A program made the translations under genes and the position numbers. From Thiomonas delicata (GTDB lineage Bacteria; Pseudomonadota; Gammaproteobacteria; Burkholderiales; Burkholderiaceae_C), in NCBI RefSeq assembly GCF_900088825.1, contig NZ_LT592171.1, forward strand, positions 10,250-74,249: a stretch of 64,000 nucleotides of DNA. The letters are read 5' to 3'. The notes beneath the pieces were generated by a model. The model ran no database searches. It was given only the letters and a program-made list of their open reading frames with translations, and was not told where the DNA came from. Below are positions 7,507-17,753 of the stretch, one piece after another (position 1 is the first letter of the stretch; every line of letters starts with the position of its first letter).

Positions 7507-8055
7507 CTACGGCGGCTGGGGAGCGTCGATGTCGAACAGCACGCCGCTGTCGGCGGTTGGCAGTTCGCACACCCGCGCGGCATGGGCTTGCACCACGGCC
7601 CGCGCGCCGGCATCGCCGCGCAAGGCGCTCAGCGCCGAAAAATAAGCACGGCTGAACCCCACGGGATGACCGCGCCGGCCTGCGAACACCGGCATGGCGA
7701 TGCCGCCATCGACCACGGCGTCGGCCACGGCGCGGATGGTGGCCGGCTGCACCCGCGGCATGTCGGCCAGGCCGATGACCCAGCCGCGCGCCTGCGCGGT
7801 TTCGCGCACGCCGTGCGCCAGGCTGTGCCCCATGCCGAGCGCGGCGTCCGCGCAGTGGGTCACGGCGATGCCGTGGCGCGCCAGCTCCCGCGCCAGCGCG
7901 GCGTCCTGCGCGCGCAGCACGACCAGCACGTCGTCCAGCGCCGCGCGCATGGCCAGCGCGCAGGCCAGGGCCATGGGCCGGCCGTCGACCAGGGCCAGGC
8001 GCTTGTCGGCGCCGAAGCGCAGCGACTGACCGGCGGCAAGCAGCAGGCCTTGCAT
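7507..8055 (-). CDS. MocA-like molybdenum cofactor cytidylyltransferase
   Basis: NTP-transferase of the MobA/MocA group, 182 aa. The N-terminal nucleotide-binding signature LLAAGQSLRFGADKRL starts six residues from the ATG at 8055. The metal site is represented by IGLADMP and GHPVGFSR follows. MocA transfers CMP to molybdopterin, giving the dinucleotide form used by xanthine-dehydrogenase-type enzymes; the convergent iorAB-xdhC genes are the probable customers. MobA (GMP transfer) is the alternative but less likely by context. No strong ribosome binding site precedes 8055. Confidence 0.85.
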   Translation of the reverse strand: MQGLLLAAGQSLRFGADKRLALVDGRPMALACALAMRAALDDVLVVLRAQDAALARELARHGIAVTHCADAALGMGHSLAHGVRETAQARGWVIGLADMPRVQPATIRAVADAVVDGGIAMPVFAGRRGHPVGFSRAYFSALSALRGDAGARAVVQAHAARVCELPTADSGVLFDIDAPQPP

Positions 8056-8235
8056 GATGGATGGTGCGGGTTGAAGGAGGGCGGCCAAGGCTGGTTCACG
8101 CAGGCGCGAACGCAGGACACGGACCAGCTTAGCAGCGGCCTCGGCGCCTTTGCGCCACACGCTGCGGGCCGGAAACGCGCCCGCGCATGCCTGCGATAGG
8201 GTCCAGCGAACCGTCCCTCGGCCGCATGGCGCGCT

Positions 8236-8265
8236 TTGCACGCGCCGCCCCCCGTCCGCTAAGCT
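8236..8265 (+). promoter_or_regulatory. Possible sigma-70 promoter for ettA (TTGCAC-N18-TAAGCT)
   Basis: -35-like TTGCAC at 8236-8241 and -10-like TAAGCT at 8260-8265, 66 bp upstream of the ettA start. Spacing is 18. The match is moderate and the region is GC-rich, so this is a weak call. Confidence 0.3.
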
Positions 8266-8331
8266 GCCTGCCTGACCGCGCGGCCCGAGCGGGCCGCCGC
8301 AACCTTGCAACTCCCAGGTACCGTAGAACCC

Positions 8332-9996
<1,665 letters not shown>

Positions 9997-10043
9997 GGGT
10001 CCACCTGCGAAGGCGCCCGCGCGCCTTCACGCCCGAGACCGCG

Positions 10044-10409
10044 ATGGAACTGGAACCGCTGATCGTCGCCTGCCTGTGCGCCCAATGGTGCGGCGTGTGC
10101 CGCGACTGGCGCGCCGCGTTCGACGCGCTGGCCGCGCGGCTGCCGCAGGCGCGCTGCGTCTGGGTGGATGTGGAGGATCAGGCCGCGCTGCTCGGCGATC
10201 TCGAGGTCGACAGCTTCCCCACCCTGGCCGTGCAGCGCGGCCCCTGGCTGCTGCACTGCGCCCCGGCGCTGCCGCAGGCCGACGTGTGGCTGCGCCTGGT
10301 GGGTAGCCTCGCGGCGCTGGACGCCACGCAGTGCCGGGCGCAGGCCAGCCGGCTGGCCGGTTCGGCCCCAGACTCAACCTGGCCCGACTTGCGGCGCTTC
10401 ACGCGCTGA
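10044..10409 (+). CDS. Thioredoxin-fold protein with WCGVC active site
   Basis: 121 aa. Active-site motif AQWCGVCRDW near residues 13-22 and a cis-Pro region DSFPTLAV mark a thioredoxin-like fold. No signal peptide is visible, so it is probably cytoplasmic. The CGVC pair differs from the CGPC of housekeeping thioredoxin, so redox potential and partners may differ. It is separated from ettA by 47 bp and may be co-transcribed. The C-terminal 20 residues are not conserved-looking. A role as a general disulfide reductase is inferred from the fold. Confidence 0.85.
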   Translation: MELEPLIVACLCAQWCGVCRDWRAAFDALAARLPQARCVWVDVEDQAALLGDLEVDSFPTLAVQRGPWLLHCAPALPQADVWLRLVGSLAALDATQCRAQASRLAGSAPDSTWPDLRRFTR

Positions 10410-10447
10410 ACGGAACACGTCGTCGTCCCGCCGGCCGGCGCCAGGCG

Positions 10448-10732
10448 TCAACCGATCGAAAACCCCGGCGGCGCGACGACCCCGGCGCCATCCTCCATGC
10501 GCACCGCCTCCACGCGCGAGGCGGGCGAACCCTGCCACAGCCAACGGCACAGCGCCTCCACCGCCTGCGCCTCGCCGCACGCCAGGACTTCGACGCTGCC
10601 GTCCGGCAGGTTGCGGGCATGGCCGCGCAGGCCGAGGCGCAGAGCTTCGGCGCGGGTGTAGGCGCGAAAGGACACGCCTTGCACGCGTCCGGTGACGATG
10701 CAGCGCCGGCATACCGGCTCAAGCCCGGCCAT
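10448..10732 (-). CDS. acyP: Acylphosphatase
   Basis: 94 aa, the usual length for this small alpha/beta enzyme that hydrolyses acyl phosphates. The catalytic Arg lies in TGRVQGVSFRAYTRAEA and the catalytic Asn in GHARNLPDGSVEV. ATG 10732 sits inside the 3' end of the upstream yggS gene (14-bp overlap), so the two are translated together. Its stop is 38 bp from the convergent thioredoxin-like gene. Confidence 0.93.
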   Translation of the reverse strand: MAGLEPVCRRCIVTGRVQGVSFRAYTRAEALRLGLRGHARNLPDGSVEVLACGEAQAVEALCRWLWQGSPASRVEAVRMEDGAGVVAPPGFSIG

Positions 10733-11504
10733 TGGCGCCTCCAGGGCCTGACGCGTGCGTCCCGCGCAGCGGCGGGCGGCTGCCGAACAGCGCCGTGCCG
10801 ACACGCACGATGGTCGCGCCTTCGAGCACGGCGGCTTCGAGGTCGGCGCTCATGCCCATGGAGAGCGTGTCGAGGGCAAGGCCTTGCCGCCCGAGTTCCT
10901 CCAGCAACTCTCGCAACCGGGCGAATGGCGCACGTTGCCCCTGCAGCCCCTCGGCCGGGGCGGGAATGCACATCAACCCGCGCAGGCGCAAATGGGGCAG
11001 CCCCGCCACGGCATGGGCCAGTTCGGCCACGGCTTCGGGCGCCACGCCGCTCTTGCTCGCCTCCCCGCTGATGTTCACCTGGATGCAGACCTGCAGCGGC
11101 GCCAGCGGCTGACCGTCGCGTTCGGCCGGACGCTGGGCCGACAGGCGCTGCGCCAGGCGCAGCCGGTCGACGGCGTGGACCCAGTCGAACTGCTCCGCGA
11201 CCTCGCGCGTCTTGTTGCTCTGCAGCGGGCCGATGAAATGCCAGTGCAACCGCGGCCAGCGCAATTGCGGGCCGGCGGCGCGCAGCGCGGTGATCTTGGC
11301 CGCGCCCTCCTGCACGTAGTTCTCGCCGAAATCGGCCTGCCCGCAGGCGGCGAGCGCGGCAACCGCCTCGGCGGGAAAGGTCTTGGACACGGCGAGAAGC
11401 CGGATCGAAGCCGGATCGCGCCCGGCCTGGCGCGCGGCGGCGTCGATACGGGCATGCACCTGCCGCAGGCGCGACAGCCAGGGATTGGGTTCTGTTTCGG
11501 ACAT
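10719..11504 (-). CDS. yggS: YggS/PROSC family PLP homeostasis protein
   Basis: Single-domain pyridoxal-5'-phosphate-binding TIM barrel that carries PLP and helps amino-acid balance; no classical enzyme activity is known. 261 aa (usual 230-260). The PLP-binding Lys is in LLAVSKTFP, followed by FGENYVQEG and HFIGPLQSNK. Near the C-terminus SMGMSADLEAA and VRVGTALFG bind the phosphate. ATG 11504 gives MSETEPNPWLSRLRQVHARI. Divergent from pilT, as commonly seen in Proteobacteria, and overlapping acyP downstream. Confidence 0.95.
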   Translation of the reverse strand: MSETEPNPWLSRLRQVHARIDAAARQAGRDPASIRLLAVSKTFPAEAVAALAACGQADFGENYVQEGAAKITALRAAGPQLRWPRLHWHFIGPLQSNKTREVAEQFDWVHAVDRLRLAQRLSAQRPAERDGQPLAPLQVCIQVNISGEASKSGVAPEAVAELAHAVAGLPHLRLRGLMCIPAPAEGLQGQRAPFARLRELLEELGRQGLALDTLSMGMSADLEAAVLEGATIVRVGTALFGSRPPLRGTHASGPGGANGRA

Positions 11505-11701
11505 GGTGTGGGAAGCCGAACGAGGCGGCGGAGGCGCAAACCGAAGTTCGCGCCTGGCCGCGGCGACGCAGCGGCCGGGCTGGCCTTTCGCATCGCCGTT
11601 CCGCAGAAACAACAGGCCGGCAGGCGCCCGGCGGCAATTCGACAGGCCTGACGCGGACTGGCCCGTACTATAAGGAAATTGCCAATCTCGGGGAGGATTC
11701 G

Positions 11702-12748
11702 GTGGATATCACGCAATTGCTGGCCTTCAGTGTGAAGAACAACGCGTCGGATCTGCACCTGTCTGCAGGCCTGCCGCCGATGATCCGGGTGCACGGCGAC
11801 GTGCGCCGGATCAACGTGGAGCCGCTGGACCACAAGACCGTGCATGCCATGGTGTACGACATCATGAGCGATGTGCAGCGCAAGCACTTCGAGGAGTATT
11901 TCGAGGTCGATTTCTCCTTCGAGATCCCCGGGCTGGCGCGCTTTCGCGTCAACGCCTTCAACCAGAACCGCGGCGCCGGCGCGGTGTTCCGCACGATTCC
12001 GAGCAAGATCCTCACCCTGGAAGACCTGAACGCGCCGAAGATCTTCGGCGATCTCTCGCTCAAGCCGCGCGGCCTGGTGCTGGTCACCGGCCCGACGGGC
12101 TCCGGCAAGTCCACCACGTTGGCGGCCATGGTCAACCACCTCAACGAGAACGAGTACGGCCACATCCTCACCATCGAGGACCCGATCGAATTCGTGCACG
12201 AATCGAAGAAGTGCCTGATCAACCAGCGCGAGGTGGGGCCGCACACCCTGTCCTTCTCCAACGCCCTGCGCTCGGCTTTGCGCGAGGACCCGGACTCCAT
12301 CCTGGTGGGCGAGATGCGCGACCTGGAAACCATCCGCCTGGCGCTGACGGCCTCCGAAACCGGGCACCTGGTGTTCGCCACGCTGCACACCTCCTCGGCG
12401 CCCAAGACCATCGACCGCATCGTCGACGTGTTCCCCGCGGCCGAGAAGGACATGGTGCGCGCCATGCTGTCGGAAGCCCTGGTGGCCGTCATCTCGCAAA
12501 CCCTGTGCAAGATGAAGGACGGCAACGGGCGCGTCGCCGCGCACGAGATCATGGTCGGCACCCCGGCCATCCGCAACCTCATCCGCGAGAACAAGATCGC
12601 GCAGATGTACTCCATGATCCAGACCAGCCAGGCCCACGGCATGCAGACGCTCGACCAGAACCTCGCCGACCTGGTGCGGCGCAACGTCATCTCGGCGAGC
12701 GAGGCCCGCAGCAAGGCCAAACAACCCGAGAATTTCCCCGGCGCCTGA
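11702..12748 (+). CDS. pilT: Type IV pilus retraction ATPase PilT
   Basis: Cytoplasmic hexameric ATPase that powers pilus depolymerisation and twitching. 348 aa. An N-terminal PAS-like domain carries NNASDLHLSAGLPPMIR. Walker A is GPTGSGKST, the Asp box IEDPIEFVH, Walker B LVGEMRDLETI, and the His box TGHLVFATLHT. The C-terminal AIRNLIRENK is typical of PilT. The start codon is GTG at 11702, supported by GGGGAGGATTC just upstream. The cyclic-nucleotide-domain gene and pilU follow. Confidence 0.97.
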   Translation: MDITQLLAFSVKNNASDLHLSAGLPPMIRVHGDVRRINVEPLDHKTVHAMVYDIMSDVQRKHFEEYFEVDFSFEIPGLARFRVNAFNQNRGAGAVFRTIPSKILTLEDLNAPKIFGDLSLKPRGLVLVTGPTGSGKSTTLAAMVNHLNENEYGHILTIEDPIEFVHESKKCLINQREVGPHTLSFSNALRSALREDPDSILVGEMRDLETIRLALTASETGHLVFATLHTSSAPKTIDRIVDVFPAAEKDMVRAMLSEALVAVISQTLCKMKDGNGRVAAHEIMVGTPAIRNLIRENKIAQMYSMIQTSQAHGMQTLDQNLADLVRRNVISASEARSKAKQPENFPGA

Positions 12749-12812
12749 GACGCCCCACGCCAACCCCAAGACCACCGCGCCGCGTGGCGCCTTCGTTCAC
12801 CGCGTACCTCCC

Positions 12813-13442
12813 ATGAAAAGAGTTCTCGACATGTTGCGCCGCAACAAAACCCCGATGGAAAGCCGTGACGAGAGCCCTGAGTCTCAGTTCTTCACCACCG
12901 GATTCCACGACGTGGACGACGCCACGGTGCCGGTGGTGCACTGGGCCGAGCGTGCCAAGGCCATCGGCGCGCGCAAGCTGGCCAGGCCGGCGCCGGTCAA
13001 GCGGCTGAAGGAACTGTGGAGCCGCGACCGCTTCATGGCCGGACTGTCGCCCGACGACCTGGAGAAGTGCGCGCGGCATTTCGAGTTCTACGCCGTGGAC
13101 GCCAACAAGGACCTCATCGCGCAGAACGAGTACGGCGGCTTCATGCTGGTGGTGCTCCACGGCGCGGTGGCCGTGGACCGCCAGCAGCCCTGGGGCGAGC
13201 GCCTGCGCCTGACCGAGGTGCGCGCGGGCAACGTGCTCGGCGAAATGTCCCTGCTCGACGCCGGCCCGCGCTGGTCCTACTGCACCACCCTCAACCCCTG
13301 CGAGGTCGCGGTGCTCGAAGCCGGCGCGCTGGACGCCATGATCGAGCAGGACCCGGGTTCGGCGGCGCGGCTCGTCGGCTCGCTGGCACGGCGGCTGTCG
13401 CTGCGCCTGCGCAAGCTGGGCGCCAGTTCGCAAACCCCCTGA
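12813..13442 (+). CDS. Cyclic-nucleotide-binding-domain protein between pilT and pilU
   Basis: 209 aa. The second half has the beta-roll of a CRP/Fnr-type sensor domain (LWSRDRFMAGLSPDDLEKCA, FMLVVLHGAVAVDRQQPWG, NVLGEMSLLDAGPRW), but there is no C-terminal helix-turn-helix, so it is not a DNA-binding regulator. The first 60 residues are charged and probably flexible. The GEMSLLD block corresponds to the phosphate-binding cassette, though the usual Arg after the Glu-Leu element is not clearly placed. Its place between the two retraction ATPases is conserved in Burkholderiales and suggests it tunes retraction in response to a nucleotide, which remains inference. Confidence 0.85.
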   Translation: MKRVLDMLRRNKTPMESRDESPESQFFTTGFHDVDDATVPVVHWAERAKAIGARKLARPAPVKRLKELWSRDRFMAGLSPDDLEKCARHFEFYAVDANKDLIAQNEYGGFMLVVLHGAVAVDRQQPWGERLRLTEVRAGNVLGEMSLLDAGPRWSYCTTLNPCEVAVLEAGALDAMIEQDPGSAARLVGSLARRLSLRLRKLGASSQTP

Positions 13443-13499
13443 TGCACAGGACCATCCGCCTCGACCAGGGCAAGACCTGACCACGGAGATAGATGCCAG

Positions 13500-14633
13500 A
13501 TGGAACGCGATCAAGCCTCGAAGTTCGTGCACGACCTGCTGCGCCTGATGGTCAGCCGCGGCGGCTCCGACCTGTTTCTCACCGCCGACTTCCCGCCCGC
13601 CATCAAGGTCGACGGGCAAGTCAGCAAGATGTCCGCGCAGCCGCTGACGCCGCAGCACACCCAGGCGCTGGCGCGCGCCATCATGAACGATCGGCAGTCC
13701 TCCGAGTTCGAGAAGAACAAGGAATGCAACTTCGCCATCGCGCCGTCGGGCATCGGCCGCTTCCGCTGCAACGCTTTCCTGCAGCAAGGCAATATCGGGC
13801 TTGTGCTGCGCCTCATCCCCCAGATCCTGCCGACCATCGAGACCATGGGGCTGCCCAGGGTTCTCGAGGAGCTGGCGATGAGCAAGCGCGGACTCATCAT
13901 CTTCGTCGGGGCCACCGGAAGCGGCAAGAGCACGTCGCTGGCGGCCATGCTCGACTGGCGCAACGAACACTCGTACGGCCATATCGTCACCATCGAGGAC
14001 CCTATCGAATTCGTGCACGCGCACAAGAACTCCATCGTCACGCAGCGCGAGGTCGGCATCGACACCGACAGCTGGGAGGCGGCGTTGAAGAACAGCATGC
14101 GCCAGGCGCCCGACGTGATCCTGATGGGCGAGATCCGCGACCGCGAAACCATGGACCATGCCGTGGCCTTCGCCGAAACCGGGCACCTGGTGCTGGCCAC
14201 GCTGCACGCCAACAACGCCAACCAGGCGCTGGACCGCATCGTCAACTTCTTCCCGGAGGATCGCCGCAACCAGTTGCTGATGGACCTGTCGCTCAACTTG
14301 AAGGCGCTGGTGTCGCAACGCCTGCTGCCCAGGCTGGACGGGCGCGGGCGCGTGGCCGCGGTCGAGATCATGATCAACTCGCCCCTGATCGCCGACCTGG
14401 TGTTCAAGGGCGACGTGGGCGAGATCAAGGACGTGATGAAACGCTCGCGCGAACTGGGCATGCAGACCTTCGATCAAGCCTTGTTCGATCTCTACGAAGC
14501 CGGCAAGATCAGCTACGAGGACGCCTTGCGCAATGCCGATTCGGTCAACGACCTGCGCCTGCACATCAAGCTCGACAGCCAGCGCGACAAGCAGGACCCC
14601 AGCAGCGGCACCGAGCATCTGGCCATCGTTTAA
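13500..14633 (+). CDS. pilU: PilT-dependent retraction ATPase PilU
   Basis: PilT paralogue, 377 aa, that assists PilT in retracting under load. Walker A GATGSGKST, Asp box IEDPIEFVHAHKNS, Walker B LMGEIRDRETMDH, and His box TGHLVLATLHANN. The C-terminal tail is longer than in PilT, as expected for PilU. The ATG at 13500 has GGAG ten bases upstream; an overlapping ATG at 13493 is in another frame. Confidence 0.96.
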   Translation: MERDQASKFVHDLLRLMVSRGGSDLFLTADFPPAIKVDGQVSKMSAQPLTPQHTQALARAIMNDRQSSEFEKNKECNFAIAPSGIGRFRCNAFLQQGNIGLVLRLIPQILPTIETMGLPRVLEELAMSKRGLIIFVGATGSGKSTSLAAMLDWRNEHSYGHIVTIEDPIEFVHAHKNSIVTQREVGIDTDSWEAALKNSMRQAPDVILMGEIRDRETMDHAVAFAETGHLVLATLHANNANQALDRIVNFFPEDRRNQLLMDLSLNLKALVSQRLLPRLDGRGRVAAVEIMINSPLIADLVFKGDVGEIKDVMKRSRELGMQTFDQALFDLYEAGKISYEDALRNADSVNDLRLHIKLDSQRDKQDPSSGTEHLAIV

Positions 14634-14739
14634 GGCGCCCGCGCTGCGCCCGATCCGCGACCAGCCCGACGGCGCCGCCGCGCCCCATTCCCGTCAACCC
14701 ATTCCCATCGTTATTCGCTCTCTCTGATTCGAGGTTTGC

Positions 14740-15870
14740 ATGAAATTCTTCTGGGCCCTGCTGCTCTCCCTGGCGTTGTCCGCTCCGGCTCTGGCTGCCG
14801 AACCTGGCGTGACCGACTCGCAAATCCTGATCGGCCAGTCGGCCCCCTTCACCGGACCCGCATCCCAACTCGGCATCCGGCTGCGCATGGGCATCGACGC
14901 CTATTTCAAATCCGTCAATGCGGACGGCGGGGTCGACGGGCGCCAACTCAAGCTGATCAGTCTCGATGACGGCTACGAGCCCGGCCGCACCGTGGCCAAC
15001 ACCAAGCAACTCATCGACAACGACAAGGTCTTCGCCCTGCTCGGCTATGTCGGAACGCCCACCACGCTGGCGGCCAAACCCCTGATCGATGCGGCGAAGA
15101 TCCCCCTGGTCGGCCCCTTCACCGGCGCAATGGCGCTGCGCGACCCGGTCGACCGCTACATTTTCAACATACGCGCCAGCTACAACGACGAGACGCGGCA
15201 GATCGTCGACAATTTTCTTTTCCTCGGCCTGAAGAGGGTGGCGGTGTTCTACCAGGACGACGCCTACGGCAAGGCCGGACTCACGGGCGTGGTGAAGGCC
15301 CTCGCCGCGCATGGGCTCAAGCCGGTGGCCACCGGCACGGTCAAGCGCAACACGGTGGACGTGGCGGCCGCGCTCAAGTCCATCCTGCCGGCCCACCCCG
15401 ACCTCATCGTCGAAGTCGGCACCTACACCGAAGCGGCCGCTTTCATCCAGCAGGCCCGCGCGCAAGGCTATGGCGGGCAGTTCGCCAACGTCAGTTTCGT
15501 CGGCTCCGAGGCGCTGGCCAAGGCCCTTGGGCCTGAGGGCAACGGCGTCATGATCACCCAGGTGGTGCCCTTTCCCTACTCCGGCGTCGCCGCCATCGTG
15601 CGGGAATACCAGGCCCGCATGACCGCCGCCGGCCACCCCAACGATTACGACTTCACCAGTCTCGAAGGCTATATCGACGCCAAGGTGCTGGTGCAGGGGC
15701 TGCGCAAGGCGGGCAAGGCCCTCACCCGCAACAACCTGATCGACGCGCTGAACGGGATGAACGCGGAAGACCTGGGCGGCTTCGTCGTGCACTTCACGCC
15801 GACCGACCACGCCGGCTCCAGCTATGTGGACGTGACCAGCATCACCCAGAACGGCAAATTCAGGCATTGA
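14740..15870 (+). CDS. Periplasmic leucine/branched-chain-type substrate-binding protein (orphan)
   Basis: 376 aa. A clear signal peptide (MKFFWALLLSLALSAPALAA, cleavage after residue 20 or so) precedes a Peripla_BP_6 domain: ILIGQSAPFTGPASQLG, VDGRQLKLISLDDGYEP, GKAGLTGVVKALAAHGL. Such proteins feed branched-chain amino acids or amides to ABC importers, but no permease or ATPase gene is adjacent. Some proteins of this fold act as sensors instead. It lies 106 bp behind pilU and immediately before an unknown small protein gene. Confidence 0.88.
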   Translation: MKFFWALLLSLALSAPALAAEPGVTDSQILIGQSAPFTGPASQLGIRLRMGIDAYFKSVNADGGVDGRQLKLISLDDGYEPGRTVANTKQLIDNDKVFALLGYVGTPTTLAAKPLIDAAKIPLVGPFTGAMALRDPVDRYIFNIRASYNDETRQIVDNFLFLGLKRVAVFYQDDAYGKAGLTGVVKALAAHGLKPVATGTVKRNTVDVAAALKSILPAHPDLIVEVGTYTEAAAFIQQARAQGYGGQFANVSFVGSEALAKALGPEGNGVMITQVVPFPYSGVAAIVREYQARMTAAGHPNDYDFTSLEGYIDAKVLVQGLRKAGKALTRNNLIDALNGMNAEDLGGFVVHFTPTDHAGSSYVDVTSITQNGKFRH

Positions 15871-15901
15871 AAGGGCCCTCCCGGCGACTTGGAGCGACGC
15901 G

Positions 15902-16414
15902 ATGGGTATTTCGCCAAGCTACGTCAAGACCCCGCGCGGCCAGGAAGAAATCCGCAGCCGCGGTGCGCTGCTGGACCGCCCCATGCGCAACCTGCTGCTG
16001 TGCATCGACGGCAGGCGCGACATGGCCGCCCTGCAAGCCCTGGTCAAGGCCTGTGGCGCGCCGCAGGACGCCTTGCGCAAGCTCGAGTCGCTGGGGCTGA
16101 TTGCCCCGATCGCAACGCCGCCGCAGCCGAGCCGAGCCGACCCGTGCGACGCGGCGGGTCCGGACACCCTGCAGCCGATGGACACGACGTCGGGATTCGG
16201 CGAGGCGCCGCAGGATGACGGGGCTCCGCTGCGCGCCCGCATGCTCGATCTGATCGAGGCGTACCTGGACCCGGTCAAGACCTACACATTGCACCTCGAC
16301 ATCGAACGATGCAACGCGCCCCCTGCGCTGCGCGCCTTGCTGCCCGAGCTCGAGGCGGCCCTGGCGAAAGCCCTGGGCGCGGCGCGCGCCCGCGCGCTTG
16401 TCGCAGACCTGTGA
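15902..16414 (+). CDS. Conserved-looking 170-aa protein of unknown function
   Basis: Not assigned to a named family. The N-terminal part (about residues 1-70, SPSYVKTPRGQEEIRSRG to KLESLGLIAPI) looks like a small helical, winged-helix-like domain. A Pro/Asp-rich linker follows at about residues 72-105. The C-terminal helical segment contains MLDLIEAYLDPVKTYTLHLD. No signal peptide or membrane segment. ATG at 15902 is 31 bp after the binding-protein stop, so the two are probably co-transcribed. Confidence 0.7.
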   Translation: MGISPSYVKTPRGQEEIRSRGALLDRPMRNLLLCIDGRRDMAALQALVKACGAPQDALRKLESLGLIAPIATPPQPSRADPCDAAGPDTLQPMDTTSGFGEAPQDDGAPLRARMLDLIEAYLDPVKTYTLHLDIERCNAPPALRALLPELEAALAKALGAARARALVADL

Positions 16415-16430
16415 GCCTCGCGGCGCAAAC

Positions 16431-17665
16431 TCAGCGTCCGCCGAAAAACCAGGTGCACACCGCGATCGACGCCACGACGCCGGCCAGATCCGCCAGCAGC
16501 GCACAGCCCACGGTGTGGCGCACGCGCCGGATGCCGACTGCGCCGTAGTACACGGCCAGCACGTAGAACGTGGTTTCGGTGCTGCCCTGCATGGTCGCGG
16601 CGACGAGGGCCGGAAAACTGTCCACGCCATAGTGGCGCATGGTCTCGATCAGCATGGCGCGCGCGGCGCTGCCCGAGAACGGCTTGACCAGCGCCGTGGG
16701 CAACGCGGCGACGAAATCGGTGTTCAGGCCCAGCCCGTGCACCGCCCAGCGTATGCCGTCGAGGGCATAGCCCAGCGCGCCCGAGGCGCGCAGCACGCCG
16801 ACGGCGCACAACATCGCCACCAGGTACGGCAGCAGGTCGCGCGCCACCTCGAAGCCCTGTTTGGCGCCCTCGATGAAGGCCTCGTACACCGGCACGCGGC
16901 GGACCGCGCCGGCGACGAGGAAGGCCACGATGACGCCGAACAGCGCGAGATTGCCGACCAGCGACGACACCGCCGCCAGCGCCGCCGCGGAGAGCGTGGC
17001 GAGGAACGCCAGCAGTCCGCCCAGCAGCAGCGCGCCGCCGCCGAGATACGCCAGCCCCACCGGGTCCCAGAGCTTGAGGCGCTGCATCCAGGCCACGCTG
17101 AGCAAGCCGGTGAGCGTGGACGCGCTGGTGGCGATCAGAATGGGCAGGAACACCAGCGTGGGGTCCGCCGCGCCCTGCTGCGCGCGGTACATGAAGATGC
17201 TCACCGGCAGCAAGGTGAGCGACGAGGCGTTGAGCACCAGGAACAGGATCTGCGCGTTGCTGGCAGTGTCGGTGCTCGGGTTGAGGGTCTGCAGTTCGCG
17301 CATCGCGCGCAAGCCGATGGGGTCGCGGCATTGTCCAGACCCAGCATATTGGCGGCGAAGTTCAGCGTGATGAGCCCGATCGCGGGATGGCCGGCCGGCA
17401 CCTCGGGCATCAGGCGCCGGAACAGGGGACCGAGCAGACGCGCCAGCGCGTCCACCAGCCCCGCGCGTTCGGCGATGCGCAGCAGCCCCAGCCACAGGGT
17501 GAGGGTGCCGAACAGCAGCACCATCACCTCGACCGAGAGCTTGGCCATCGCGAACAGGCTGTCGACGACGGCGCCGAACACCGCGGCGTCCCCGGCCGCC
17601 AGCCAGCGCACCAGTGCCGCCAGGGCGGCGGTGAGGAAAAATCCGAGCCAGAGACGATTGAGCAT
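16431..17665 (-). pseudogene. SpmA-SpmB-type nucleoside-recognition membrane protein, frameshifted
   Basis: The 5' half reads MLNRLWLGFFLTAALAAL to NFAANMLGLDNAATP, and the 3' half continues one base off as IGLRAMRELQTLNPSTDTAS to the stop at 16431. One C is missing from the C-run at 17319-17322 (GGGG on the plus strand); adding it would give a normal 411-aa protein. Family members fuse the spore-maturation A and B domains; in Gram-negatives the role is unclear and sporulation is not implied. Several membrane segments are visible in both halves. Both halves are otherwise undamaged, so this is either a very recent mutation or a homopolymer sequencing error. Confidence 0.8.
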
Positions 17666-17753
17666 GAAGGCGTGGACTGCTGCCGTGGAAGACCAAGCCG
17701 ATGGTAGGGGCTGCAAGCCGCGACAATCGACCTCTCACGCCTTGGACGCAACC

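Noticed and set aside
16431-17665. Evidence of sporulation from the spmAB-like gene
   Set aside because: The family is widespread in non-sporulating Gram-negatives; the name is historical.
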